Below, one piece after another: positions 53,890 to 64,000 of a stretch of DNA of 64,000 nt. The notes under the pieces are model-generated. The model saw only the letters and a list, made by a program, of their open reading frames with translations. It was not told where the DNA came from and did not search any database. Each line of letters opens with the position of its first letter. Positions within the stretch are counted from its first letter, which is position 1. Source of the DNA: Aricia agestis (Eukaryota; Arthropoda; Insecta; Lepidoptera; Lycaenidae); assembly GCF_905147365.1 (NCBI RefSeq), contig NC_056412.1, forward strand, positions 16,608,001 to 16,672,000, given 5' to 3'. The translations under genes and the position numbers were made by a program.

Positions 53890-54290
53890 AATAATGCATC
53901 CCACACCGATTTCGGTGACGGTGGTCGCTTTCATTGAAACAAGGCCAGGTACGCAGGAGTAATTTTATAGTGCCCAGGTGTGTGCGCAGTACACAAGAAC
54001 ACTCTCTAATCCTTTACTCTCATAACCCAGTAGGACGGAAGACCGACACGACTGGAGAGATCAGGCGCAGGGCCGACTTTTTACATGCCCATCTGACGCA
54101 TGGATCATATCTTACTTGTCAGACAATCAGGTAATCATTACGGTTAGGACAATGCATCATCAATCAATGCATTGTCCTAACCGTAATTGGAAATAACATG
54201 TTTCCAACGCGGGAATCGAACCCACGACCTCCGACTCAAGAGTCAAGAGCCACGCTTTAAACCACCGGACCATGGAGGCGTTAAATAGTA
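53890..54290 (-). mobile_element. tRNA-derived SINE with intact head
   Basis: On the minus strand the head GCCTCCATGGTCCGGTGGTT carries an A box-like segment and a B box GGTTCGATTCC. The body includes GATCCATGCGTCAGATGGGC, and the tail is GCATTATTATTATAC. A local inverted duplication (ATTACGGTTAGGACAATGCA, 54135-54186) interrupts the body. Same family as 35480-35800 and 60044-60240. Confidence 0.85.
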
Positions 54291-54605
54291 GCAACGCCCG
54301 TATGTTCGTGATAAGTTTGACACATTGGTATGTATACCCTGGACAAGGGTCTCGGAATCCGTTATAATTACATTAATTTGAATTCTCCTACACATTATTA
54401 GGAAATAGTTCCAAGTTTCCCCAACCGGACGTTGTTTAGGAGAAATCTTTACGTATAGTTTCAAGGGCCGCTTGAAAGTTGCAAACCCTTATTCCAAAAC
54501 CTGAAAATACTTGCGCTGCCTTATATGTACATAAGAGACATGTGCATCTTTGTTAAAAAACATCCAAAATATTTTGTACAAAACAAGGATAACAATATTG
54601 CATAG

Positions 54606-55022
54606 TATAGATCACAACGTTATCCTAATAAATTAATCATGCCCAAACGTAGCAGCACAACGTATCTTAAAAGTCCTCATTCTATGGCTATTAAAATCTA
54701 TAATAACTTGCCAAAAGATTTAGAAAAACTATGCTCAATTCCTTTTAAAAGAAAACTAACTGAGTGGCTTTTAGAATGATTTAAATGTTTTTACGAAGTA
54801 AAGAATTTTTCGTTGGTACTTATTTCTGACAGTTCTCTATTAATGACAATTGACATAATATTATGACATTTAGTTTATACTTCTACTTCTTTTCTCCACC
54901 TTTTTGACTAGTTATAAATAACATATTTTGCATACTATTAATTTGGTTATGATCCTGTATTTTATTATGAAGACCATATTATCATTGTACATTTCACTCT
55001 GGCCAATAAATTATTATTTATA
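54606..55022 (+). pseudogene. LINE ORF2 C-terminus and 3' UTR
   Basis: Frame to TGA at 54777-54779: YRSQRYPNKLIMPKRSSTTY, LKSPHSMAIKIYNNLPKDLE, KLCSIPFKRKLTEWLLE. The IYNNLP...FKRKL..WLLE pattern is a common non-LTR ORF2 ending. The 3' UTR closes at AATAAATTATTATTTATAAA. The clade is not determined. Confidence 0.65.
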
Positions 55023-56219
55023 AAAGGTCCCATGTTACGAAAATTTCGTAAGCTTTATAAGGGATTAAAGTCTCGATTATTATATATTAATTATTATATA
55101 TTATATAAAAACCCAGCCGACAGATCACAATTATAATTAACATTGAATTGACATGATCCGACCAAATGGCGTGGGTCTGTCAACTGCCTTTGAATCAATT
55201 TCCTCGATGGTACATTGTCCAGGTTCGTATTAATTGTCCATCATGGGCCAACGTGGGACGTTCAACCTCAAAGTAATATTTCAATATACAAAGGAATAAC
55301 ATTTCTTTTCAATTTTGTAGTTAGGAAATTACTTTTTATTTGGCTTCATTGATAAATTCTCGTCCTGAAATGAAATTATTATAATCTTAATATAGAAAGT
55401 TTTTGTATTGAATATCGTACTACCTACGCAATAAAGAGACAGAAAGAAGCCTTTGTAGACAATAACCATCGAAAAATAATAGAGGATGGGATAATACCTC
55501 TCACATATTTGACCGCTCAAATTATTTCGTCAGTTTATCATAAAAATCTAGAACAACCAAAATTGTATGGCCGATCCGAGTCTGACTACTAACTAAAAGT
55601 ACGAGAGTTCTTTTACTCAGTACCTACCTAGCTCGCCTATAGTATTTATTTTTCGAAGGGAATACCATAGCAATATTTTTATTTGAAAAAAATTAAAAGA
55701 TAAAAAGCTTTCGTTATTGTTGCTCAATGTAGGCTAGCTGAAACGGTATATTATAGTCTTAGTATGCTTCGCTTCTAAGTATGCAATATGCGTAGTCTTA
55801 GTATGGATTTAAATTGAAAAACTTATGCACTATTTATCAAAGACTTATGTAATATAAAAAAATGATGAAACACAGGAGGCAAAATTATCCACCTCTATCT
55901 CTAAAATTATTTCTATCTATACAAGGTGTAAGTTGTAACAAAACTAAGTGATCTCACCAAAAACATTTTCATGTAAAAATGTTGCCAAGATGAGAACATA
56001 ATATTATAGTTCGTCGTGTCAAAAAGTAGTGAGATCTCATGTAGAGCCAAGTTTCTAACCTTACATACTCAGCCCTAAATCTAAAAACCTTAATTTTACA
56101 CTAAAGCGCGGCAAAATATTTGATAATAATATTATAATGTATCAGCCGCACGAGGAGAATCTAAAAACTACACATTAGTCAAAATCGGTGGCCTGGCCAT
56201 TTATCATTAGTTACTGTAT
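55023..56219. other. Unassigned AT-rich sequence
   Basis: 55140-55215 repeats 9115-9190. No exon is supported on either strand. Confidence 0.4.
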
Positions 56220-56530
56220 ATTAAGTTCAAAGCCCTGGCGAATAACAAAATGGCTGGGATCTGTTGCCGCTGTAACAAAAAATATTAAAAACAAAATGAA
56301 ATTAATATTTAAGGGGGGCTCCCATACAACAAACGTGATTTTTTTGGCCTTTTTTGCTCTATATCAATAATGGCAACAGGTAGGTACTTGAATTTTTCTC
56401 AAAGTCCTTAATTGTATATCTATTTTAATATTTAATAATAATATTAAAATAAAATTAAAAAAATAGGGGGCTCCCATACAAAAAACACAAATTTTTGCCT
56501 AATTTTGCTCTATAATGGTACGGATATAGG
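56220..56530 (+). repeat. Two diverged fragments of the GGGGGCTCCCATAC repeat
   Basis: AAGGGGGGCTCCCATACAAC and TAGGGGGCTCCCATACAAAA, each followed by TTTTGCTCTAT words, match the 23690-24080 family. The second continues into GGTACGGATATAG. Confidence 0.6.
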
Positions 56531-56885
56531 TTAAGTTGGGTTTGATAATTTTTATATTGTTTCAGTACTAATATCATGTTACATACCAAATTTCAGCTTT
56601 CTAAGACTTCAGAAAGTACCCTAACAGTTTTGATGATCGGTGAGTCAGTGACCAAATTGTGGATTTTTGGACACCTATAAAATCTAAAGTATAATATCTA
56701 TGATATTCAAAATTTCCACATTTAATAACTATGCCCATGTCATTAGATATATCTTAAAAATTTCAACTATCTGGCATTATTCAAACCAAAGTTACGAGGG
56801 TTCAAAAATAAGACGAAACGTTTCGAGAAAAGGTAGGTAGTGCCCTTGCTCGCTTGGCTCATCTTGGCGGGGGCACTCCCGTGCC

Positions 56886-57175
56886 CCCAGATAATACTTT
56901 AGGGTGTGTATGTGTCCCTCATATAGAGTTCAATGTAGAAGTAAATTTTTTGCGATTTATATTTACAAAATTAGCGCTTTTTTTACAAAAGTAAAAAAAC
57001 AAGATACAGCCGAACGTATTACCACCGTCGGTTTACGTTCGGTATTTGGAAGTCGGTCAAAAAAGTTACTCTTTCAGCTCTGATATTTTATTCTATAAAG
57101 GTCCCCTTTATACAGTTCTAAAATCTAATAATACTAAAGTATTATTAGATTTTTAGTTTTGTTACACCTTGTTTA
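56886..57175. mobile_element. Degraded mariner-type MITE with internal insertion
   Basis: AGATAATACTTTAGGGTGTG on the left and CTAAAGTATTATTAGATTTT then GTTTTGTTACACCTTGT on the right are the family's arms. The interior is divergent. Confidence 0.5.
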
Positions 57176-57179
57176 TGGG

Positions 57180-57540
57180 ATCTCCACACACCGTTTTCCA
57201 TTAAGGTAACTCTATGTTACATATTTTATAGAACACTAGCTATTCGTTTCTTTGCCATATAAAGTATTTCGCCCATGTTATTTTATTGAAGTGACTAAAC
57301 AAGTATGTCACCATGGCAACGTCCATCGCTATCTCGTCGCACAAACAATGGTCGCCATCAGTCTCGAGTTGTAATAATTTACAATTATTTATTCAACAAA
57401 TGCACTTATCAATATAATAAGTACCCAGTAGCCGATTCTCAGACCCACTGAATATGCATATAATAATTTGGTTAAAATCAGTAAAGCCGTTTCGGAGGAG
57501 TACGTGGCCTAACATTGTGACACGAGAATTTTATATAATA
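57180..57540. other. Unassigned sequence
   Basis: No feature supported. Confidence 0.4.
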
Positions 57541-57694
57541 CTAGCTGTCCCGGTGAACTTCGTGTCACTTTAAGTTTAAAACCTTCCCTGGACCTCTACG
57601 AATATTTTGAGACTAAAATTTGCCCAATCCGTTCAGCCGTTTTTGAGTTTTAGCGTTACTAACAGAATTGGAAATCCATTTTTATATATATAGA
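57541..57694 (-). mobile_element. Helitron, CACCGGGACAGCTAG family, complete ends
   Basis: Minus strand TCTATATATATAAAAATGG after A to CACCGGGACAGCTAG before T. Confidence 0.82.
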
Positions 57695-57900
57695 TAAGAT
57701 AAAGAACAGCCGTCATATTTTAACCCTATCAATAAATCAGAAGATAAAATAGATACGTGTCATTCTGTATTCCGGCCGAGTTTGGCCGGAAATGGGAAAC
57801 TGAAATCGCCTTTTGTCATGGCTTATCCTGAGATTATCCTTATTGAAACCTTTTAGAGAAAAAATAACAGCGATCACCCGATCTTTGTCTGCTTAATAAT

Positions 57901-58147
57901 AGCTTTGTCCACACTGTGCCTTTTTCTGTTCGTCAAGGGCATGCGTTATAGCGCAGTCAACAGCGAACGTGAGGCATGCCGGCGACGCATGCCCTCTGAC
58001 CGTATCCAAAACTTTCGCTTTGTTTTTAAAAATGACAGTAGGCGTTGCGTTCGTTGACGCATTTAATTATTGAATGCGCCAAAACGACAGTTGAATGAAA
58101 GAAGATGACGAAAATTGAAGACAAAAGCGCATAGTGTGGACATAGCT
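57901..58147. mobile_element. AGCTTTGTCCACACTGTGC MITE
   Basis: About 24 bp inverted ends (AGCTTTGTCCACACTGTGCC / GCGCATAGTGTGGACATAGC) with a GC-rich interior; TA or AAT duplication possible. Confidence 0.75.
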
Positions 58148-58317
58148 AATGGTCATAACGTTGTTTTTAATTGTTATGGCTACTCCTCTTATATTATCTC
58201 GTCTTAGTAGGACGAGTTGATTAATCAGGCTGGGTTTATGTATGCGTCCACCTGAACGCGCGGTGTAGCGGTCTAACCGCGATTTGGCTAATAATCATTA
58301 AGGGCGTTCCCTACGGA

Positions 58318-58625
58318 GAATCCGTAATTTACCGTATTTAGAGCCTTATAAACTCATAATTTGAAAGCTACAGAGTTATAACAAAAACACAGCAATAATC
58401 TTCAGTATCGTTAAGATACTGAAGATTATTCCTTTCCTCGTTTTAAATTTTCTATTTTCGTTTATTATACTCATGATATAAGCTTCCAAAGTAAAGCCAA
58501 TTTATTAAAATTCAAGCATACATTCAGCATCTCCTTGGTATTTACAAATTACTTTAATTTGAAACACACGCCAATAGATCGACAATATCATAAACTACAT
58601 ATTCCCCGTTTTAAATTTTTTTAGG
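58318..58625 (+). repeat. Dispersed 290 bp repeat, copy 2
   Basis: Second copy of 52232-52512, with an extra AATCTTCAGTATC inverted duplication (58390-58425). Confidence 0.7.
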
Positions 58626-58879
58626 TCAATTTTGAAGTAAGATAAGTAAAAAAAATAGGGTTTTGGTGCGATCTCGTTAACGCGGCAAATGTATCCAGGC
58701 TAAGGTCGTTTGCTCAGGGTACGGCCTTAATCATAGCACCTAAAGTTTGAATTAAATTAAATAAAGGTACAAAACATTGAAACTTTTCAAAAAGTCTGAA
58801 ATCGTGCCAGATAATCGCAAGTTTTGTTCATATTTTGTAGAGACAGATAAAACATGAAAGCTCTCTGCAATAACTGTAG

Positions 58880-59215
58880 ACGTATTCTGTAGGCCTGCTA
58901 CGAAACCGTTAACTCAAACAATCGAATGAGAATGCCGCGTCTTGATATAACAACGTCATTTCTCGTTTGTAATGTTCGGGCCACACTAACGAGAAACGCC
59001 GTTGATTATCGCGTTAATTCTAAAACATGTTATAGCATTATCGCCTTTAATAAGTGGCATGTAAAGACGATAATGCTATAACATGTTTTAGAATTAACGC
59101 GATAATTAACGGCGTTTCTCGTTAGTGTGGCCCGAACATTAGAGTAAGACGCGGCATTCTCGTACGATTGTTTGAGTCTCAAAACGGTTTCGTAGTATAG
59201 TAGGCCTACATAATA
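58880..59215. mobile_element. MITE hosting another MITE
   Basis: The outer arms TAGGCCTGCTACGAAACCGT, AATGCCGCGTCTT and their complements lie on either side of the inner element 58974-59140. Confidence 0.75.
58974..59140. mobile_element. Inner palindromic MITE, about 75 bp arms
   Basis: ATGTTCGGGCCACACTAACG and its complement start arms that continue almost perfectly to ATAGCATTATCG. Confidence 0.85.
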
Positions 59216-59244
59216 CGTCTAATGACAACTCAAAACGGTTTCGT

Positions 59245-59570
59245 GGTACGGCCCCTGAAACCATAAAGTTAATAATATACCTAGCGGAATAGAGAAACAA
59301 AGGCCTGAGCAAGCGAGATGTCAGTATCAGTAACACTGCGTGATAAAAAGAGACGTGTGATACATGACAGCAGCACTCTTTTTTTGACGTCCAGTCGGCA
59401 CGTGCCGCACGTTGACAATTTAATCTCATAGAAATGATGTTCGATCATGCTTGTGTAAGTGTGTAGGTACACATATTTTTCACACAGATGAAAACCAATT
59501 TCGGTTACGTTTGACAGCTCGAGATTGTTGCTCTATTCCGTTAGGTATATTAACTTTATGCCTGAAACAC
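59245..59570. mobile_element. Element with GCGGAATAGAG-type inverted subterminal arms
   Basis: TAAAGTTAATAATATACCTA then GCGGAATAGAG on the left is mirrored by CTCTATTCCGTTAGGTATAT then TAACTTTA on the right. Confidence 0.65.
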
Positions 59571-59609
59571 AATTAACATCAACAACCGTTGAGACGTCAG
59601 TCGTAGTTT

Positions 59610-59795
59610 GTTATGGCGGGTTTACATTATTCCAATAACCAATCCACTAATCCAATTAAGCACTGGATTTTTACTATAATAATCTAAACTGCCATTGGAA
59701 TGCACTGAATTGCATGATAGTGCGTTCTTTTCATTATTTCAGTAGCAACCCAGTACTGCATTGGATCACTGGGTTGGAATTATGTAAATCGGCCA
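59610..59795. mobile_element. GGCGGGTTTACATTATTCCAA MITE
   Basis: The ends GGCGGGTTTACATTATTCCA and TGGAATTATGTAAATCGGCC are imperfect inverted repeats; the centre carries ATTGGAATGCACTGAATTGC. Confidence 0.65.
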
Positions 59796-60043
59796 TTACG
59801 AGTTTAAAAGCGCTCCCATTATGTGCGTGTCACAATATAAAACTCGTAAGCTGACATAAAATTATTATTGTATCCGCAAGGCGTGGCCATATCTACAAAA
59901 GTTTATTGTAATGGCGCTTCTTTTCTTTTAAGGCCTGTATTCACTATGACTAGTAATAAGTGCAGGTGATTATTGCAGGTGATTAGTAATCAGGAGAAAG
60001 TAAGTGTAGACACTTAGAAAGTGAGTGATTAGTGCAAGTCTAA

Positions 60044-60240
60044 TCACTTATCACGGCGAGAGATCAAGGCTCAGGCGCAGGACCGACTTTTTACATGCCC
60101 ATCCGACGCATGGGTCATCTTACTTGTCAGACAACCATGCAGGTGATAACTTGGAAATAACATGCTTCCAACGCGGGAATCCAACCCACGACCTTCGATT
60201 CAATAGCCACGCACTATAACCTCTGAACCACGGAGGCGGC
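60044..60240 (-). mobile_element. tRNA-derived SINE
   Basis: Minus-strand head GCCTCCGTGGTTCAGAGGTT with B box GGTTGGATTCC, and body GACCCATGCGTCGGATGGGC. Lacks the 3' third seen at 53890-54290. Confidence 0.8.
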
Positions 60241-60379
60241 TGACTATATTATACGACAAACGAAGTCAATAATGGGCAATCCTAGGCAAATATGCCTCAC
60301 ACTCGCCTTAACACAGACGAAGACAAAGATATCTGATATCTAGGTAATATTATAAGTAAAGTTACTTTTACGCATTCTA

Positions 60380-60638
60380 CAGGGTGTAACAAAAATAAGT
60401 GATAATACTTTAGGGTGTGTACGTGTTCCTTGTAGAGAGTTCACTGTGAAAGTAGCAGCTCTGAAAGACGAAAAAAAAATTTCAGTTTTGTATGGGCAAG
60501 GGCCCCAGCGTCACTAGTTTCTCCATACAAAAGTGAAAAAAATTTTTGGTCTTTCAGCGCTGTTACTTTCACAGTGAATTCTCTACAAGGAACACGTACA
60601 CACCCTAAAGTATTATCACTTATTTTTGTTACACCCTG
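60380..60638. mobile_element. Tc1/mariner-type palindromic MITE, copy 4
   Basis: Best-preserved copy: CAGGGTGTAACAAAAATAAG and its perfect complement at the other end, TA on both sides. Confidence 0.88.
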
Positions 60639-60902
60639 TATACACGCATATAATACTATCTTATATCTTTAAACGAGCAATTCTTGTATATATATAATAG
60701 GAATCTCGGAATCGGCTCCAACGATTTTCATGAAATTTAGTATAATATAGGAGGGTTTCGGGGGCGATAAATCGATCTAGCTAGGAATCATTTTTATAAA
60801 ATGTCATTCTATTCGTGTTTTATCGAATACCGAGCAAAGCTCGGTCAAATAGCTAGTAATACTAAAGATACAAACGGAGTTGTGGACGTCATCTAAGGTT
60901 CC

Positions 60903-61073
60903 CTCGGCGTAACTTGGCTGTAGCGGTCATTGACTCCCTGTCAAAAACTTGTCATTTTCTATACAAAGCCGCGATTGATAACATCTGACACCTTATTGTC
61001 AATCGCGGTTTATATAGAAAATGACAAGTTTTTGACAGGGAGTCAATGACCGCTACCGCCCAGTTACGCCGAG
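60903..61073. mobile_element. CTCGGCGTAACT MITE, uninterrupted
   Basis: Arms CTCGGCGTAACTTGGCTGTA, GCGGTCATTGACTCCCTGTC, AAAAACTTGTCATTTTCTAT with a near-perfect complement. Reference copy for the interrupted one at 24488-24830. Confidence 0.85.
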
Positions 61074-61085
61074 TGAGTACATATT

Positions 61086-61275
61086 ATTATGATGTCCACA
61101 ACTCCATTGCGCCAAAGTCTTTTGCGCGGGAACCGTACTTTTTCCGGAATAAATAATATGTTTTGTCCTTTCCCGGGACTCAAAGTATCTCCATACCAAA
61201 TTTCAGAATAATCGGTTCAGCGGCTTGGGCGTGAAAAACAACAGACAGACACACTTTTTCATTATAATATAAGTA
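61086..61275 (-). mobile_element. Helitron (TCCATACTTA... ) with diverged 3' end
   Basis: Minus strand TCCATACTTATATTATAATG start and CGCAATGGAGTTGTGGACAT near the 3' end. The CTAG terminus has decayed. Confidence 0.65.
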
Positions 61276-61759
61276 TGGAATCACATAACAAACATTAATA
61301 CTTCCATCGATCGCCCTTAACTAATCTGTGGTACAATGCAGCTATTATGTAATTTATTTATCAATTTCCTCGAAGCAGACTGCGCCAAAATTTGCGCCAT
61401 GACAGTGGCAAGGTGAAGGCGAGCCCGTGACATGCTGATAAGGTTCAGGGCCAAGGGCTCAGGTAATCAAGATCTAGGCTTTCCGACCTTTGTATTACCT
61501 AGAAAATACGCGCAAGAAAAAAGAAGATTAATTACTGTAGTCGATCATTAATCGTTTTACGGTAGGGATTACTACGAAATGATAATAATACTAAAGTTAC
61601 GTACGGATATAAGAATCTGAGTACTCTAAATGACATTGCCATAATAATATATAGAGATTTAAGACACAATTAAGAAAATCTGTATTTTTTCCTTGGGATC
61701 TTCTCAAGGAAGAAAATACAGACTTCTCAGAGAAAAAATGCAGGAAACACGACTATGGT

Positions 61760-62990
61760 TACACGGTCAGTCTGGCATCAGTTCAGTCAATCAGTCTCAG
61801 ATTGACGCCAGAATGATGGCTGAAAAGTACATAAAAAATTATCAATCCGCCAATCACACGGTTACACGATCATTCTGCCATCATTCTTGACCAAACTAAT
61901 ATCCTAAGATCCGACCGTAAAATCCTGCATGAATCGTTTTTTTCGATCAAATATATTTTAAAATAATCTTTAGAACGTATAGAATGGATTAATGTTGGGT
62001 TGCCTTGTTAAAAGTAGCCGCAAGTACCTCAAATTGAGCAAAATGAAAGCCCGTAATACTGAAGAGTTTGGACTTGTAGAGTTATTAAATAAAAACGACT
62101 TATCTCCTCCGACGCATCTTTATTAATAATTAATCTCACTTAAAATTATTACTTAGCTTATTCTACTTGGGTGGTACAATAATTATTAAGAAGTTACGCC
62201 ACAATATTCGGAACAACGTTGGACGCATTGGGAAATAAGCATAAAGTTAATATCATACATTAACTATACCAATACTATACTATAATATATTATAGCATAG
62301 TATTAGAATATACTAAGATATAATTATCACACTTCAATACAAACTTGCGTGTATTTAATAGAAAAGTAAGAGAATAATTAAAAAGGAATGACATTGAGGA
62401 ATGACAGGACAATACGCATAAAAATAAAACGCCAGTTAAATAAAAATAGCAATCTTGCGAGTTCTCGACGTCCTCAAATAATGCCAGTCATAATAATTGT
62501 AGGCCTGAACATATTTTGTCATATACAAAAGTGATGGCAACCCCAGTTTCCGGCTATCGTGCAACTGGCAACCATGGATATTCATGTACAATATGCATTA
62601 AACTTTAATTTGGTATCAAAATTATTAAAAAAATCGATGTTTCAATTTTGATGAAGAACTATGTCTGTTTACGGGCTGGCAACCCTAGGTTGCGGCCGAC
62701 TTAGAGCTGGCAACCATTTATACCTTATTTTCTCACGTCATTTTCTTTCAAATGATGTAAAATTTACTGAAAAAAAATATACATGCAAATTATGTATTTA
62801 TCTCATGAACATTCAACTTAATTAGAGGTACTTGCGGCTACTTTTGACAAGGCAACCCAACATTAATCCATTCTATACGTTCTAAAGATTATTTTAAAAT
62901 ATATTTGATCGAAAAAAACGATTCCTGCAGGATTTTACGGTCGGATCCAATACTATAATGGACTGAACTGATGCCAGACTGACCGTGTAA
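61760..62990. mobile_element. 1.23 kb inverted-repeat element
   Basis: Ends ACACGGTCAGTCTGGCATCA / TGATGCCAGACTGACCGTGT. A second pair of arms (61910-62025 and 62825-62947: CCGCAAGTACCTC, TTGGGTTGCCTTGTT, ATTAATCCATTCTATACG) is near-perfect. The unique AT-rich core includes GGCAACC words; no transposase ORF. Confidence 0.75.
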
Positions 62991-63233
62991 ACCCTTTTGA
63001 AAGCATAATAAGAAATCTTTGTGTAATTCAAGCACATATAGACAATAATGTAATTATTTTAGCCACCTGCAATAATGTATTAGCCGAAATGGTGCGCTGC
63101 CATTTATCATAATATAAAGCGTATTGGTCTTTATTGCGATTTTATTGGTGACCTTTGCACCTGTATAATGCGTGTGCTAAAATCGACGACAGCTGGTATT
63201 ATAGTAACAAAAATATTATGATCTTAAGAGGAT

Positions 63234-63656
63234 ACACCAGGGGCTAGAGAAATGGAAAAAAGGTAAGTGTAATATCTATAGCTGTCTCCCTTACCTCAAG
63301 CCTATACCACAGAACGCGATAGAGACAACTGCAGAAAATCAACAATTCGTTGTTCCCTGATTCCTTCTCCAAAACTTAACCGATTTTAGTACTTTTTTCA
63401 TTAAAGATTAAAGAAAGGCTTGAGCTGTGTTAGTATGTTTTGCTTTTTTTTGTATAATCTAGCCAAATCTGTTTTCTGGACGTTTGAACACAGCGGAAAA
63501 TTCGGTCTTTTTTGGGTTTTTGAACGTTCATATCTTATTTAATAATTAAATTATGAAAAAAGACGACAAAAAAATTATAACTCTACTAGCATTATCCAGG
63601 GAGGAAACAGGGGATAACGTTTGTATGGAAAAAAGGGCGGTGTGGACTCCTCCTAA
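63234..63656 (+). mobile_element. TTAA-MITE
   Basis: Starts TTAAGAGGATACACCAGGGG; the right end reads TGTGGACTCCTCCTAA, with TTAA mutated to CTAA. Confidence 0.8.
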
Positions 63657-63809
63657 GGTTTTAAATAGAATAGAGACGTAATGATCAATTATCATTAATT
63701 TAATAATGATTTTGACATAAACGCCATAAGTTCAAAACCCTTTTATATTAAGCATATCTAAAATGCCCGAAAGAGATGCACCTTTATGGTAGACCTTCAG
63801 GTTTTTTAA

Positions 63810-64000
63810 TGAAATAAGGGGGCAAAGGAACAAACGGGTCACCTGATGGAAAGCAACTTTCATCGCCTATGGACACTCGCAGCATCAGAAGAGCTGCAGG
63901 TGCGTTGCCGGCCTTTTAAGAGAGAATAGTGTAGGGAAGGGAAAAGGGTAGGGGATTGGGCCTCCGGTAAACTCACTCACTCAGCAAAACACAGCGCAAG
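63810..64000 (-). mobile_element. SINE cut by window edge
   Basis: 3' part of a GGGAGAGCCATGC family SINE on the minus strand (AATGAAATAAGGGGGCAAAG start on plus); the head lies beyond position 64000. Confidence 0.82.

Noticed and set aside
54190..54290. Possible tRNA on the minus strand
   Set aside because: It has a tRNA-like head but is followed by the SINE body shared with 35480-35800 and 60044-60240; the stems are degenerate.

Overview
This window is insect nuclear DNA and looks lepidopteran, most likely from a butterfly. It is AT-rich, intron-rich and packed with non-autonomous transposons of kinds common in Lepidoptera. These include Helitrons with TC...CTAG ends, a SINE with the GGGAGAGCCATGC head and CTTATTTCATAAAA tail, tRNA-derived SINEs and RTE/Jockey/R1-type LINE remnants. 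No prokaryotic gene, CRISPR array or rRNA gene is visible.

The only host protein-coding gene I can support is on the minus strand. Seven consecutive coding exons (35915-35816, 35268-35114, 25475-25320, 20342-20202, 14315-14086, 12330-12193, 9855-9706) have GT/AG borders and compatible phases. They join into about 355 residues of a Cys-loop ligand-gated ion channel subunit: most of the extracellular domain, the CX13C Cys-loop, TM1-TM4 and the stop codon. A Pro-Gly-Arg motif before TM2 indicates an anion channel. Overall similarity suggests the insect pH-sensitive chloride channel/CG7589-CG6927-like group. The start codon and signal peptide exon(s) were not found; they lie above 35.9 kb or beyond the window.

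Introns and flanks are made almost entirely of repeats. From 0 to 9.6 kb there are palindromic MITEs, a Helitron, a 5'-truncated LINE inside a palindromic element (6.4-8.3 kb) and a SINE. From 9.7 to 36 kb the channel gene's introns hold several Helitron families, TA-flanked and TTAA-flanked MITEs (often nested), a 1.04 kb foldback element, two LINE remnants (27.1-30.8 kb) and SINEs. From 36 to 64 kb there is no recognisable host exon. That part holds a P-element-like deletion derivative with a THAP-like start (39.6-40.4 kb), a hAT-like element containing a SINE that itself contains a Helitron (47.8-49.1 kb), a large inverted repeat with GACA microsatellites (50.6-53.8 kb), R1-like LINE tails and many MITEs.

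No multi-gene system is present. The most informative content is the nested transposon structure, where paralogous empty sites inside the same window let element boundaries be read directly.
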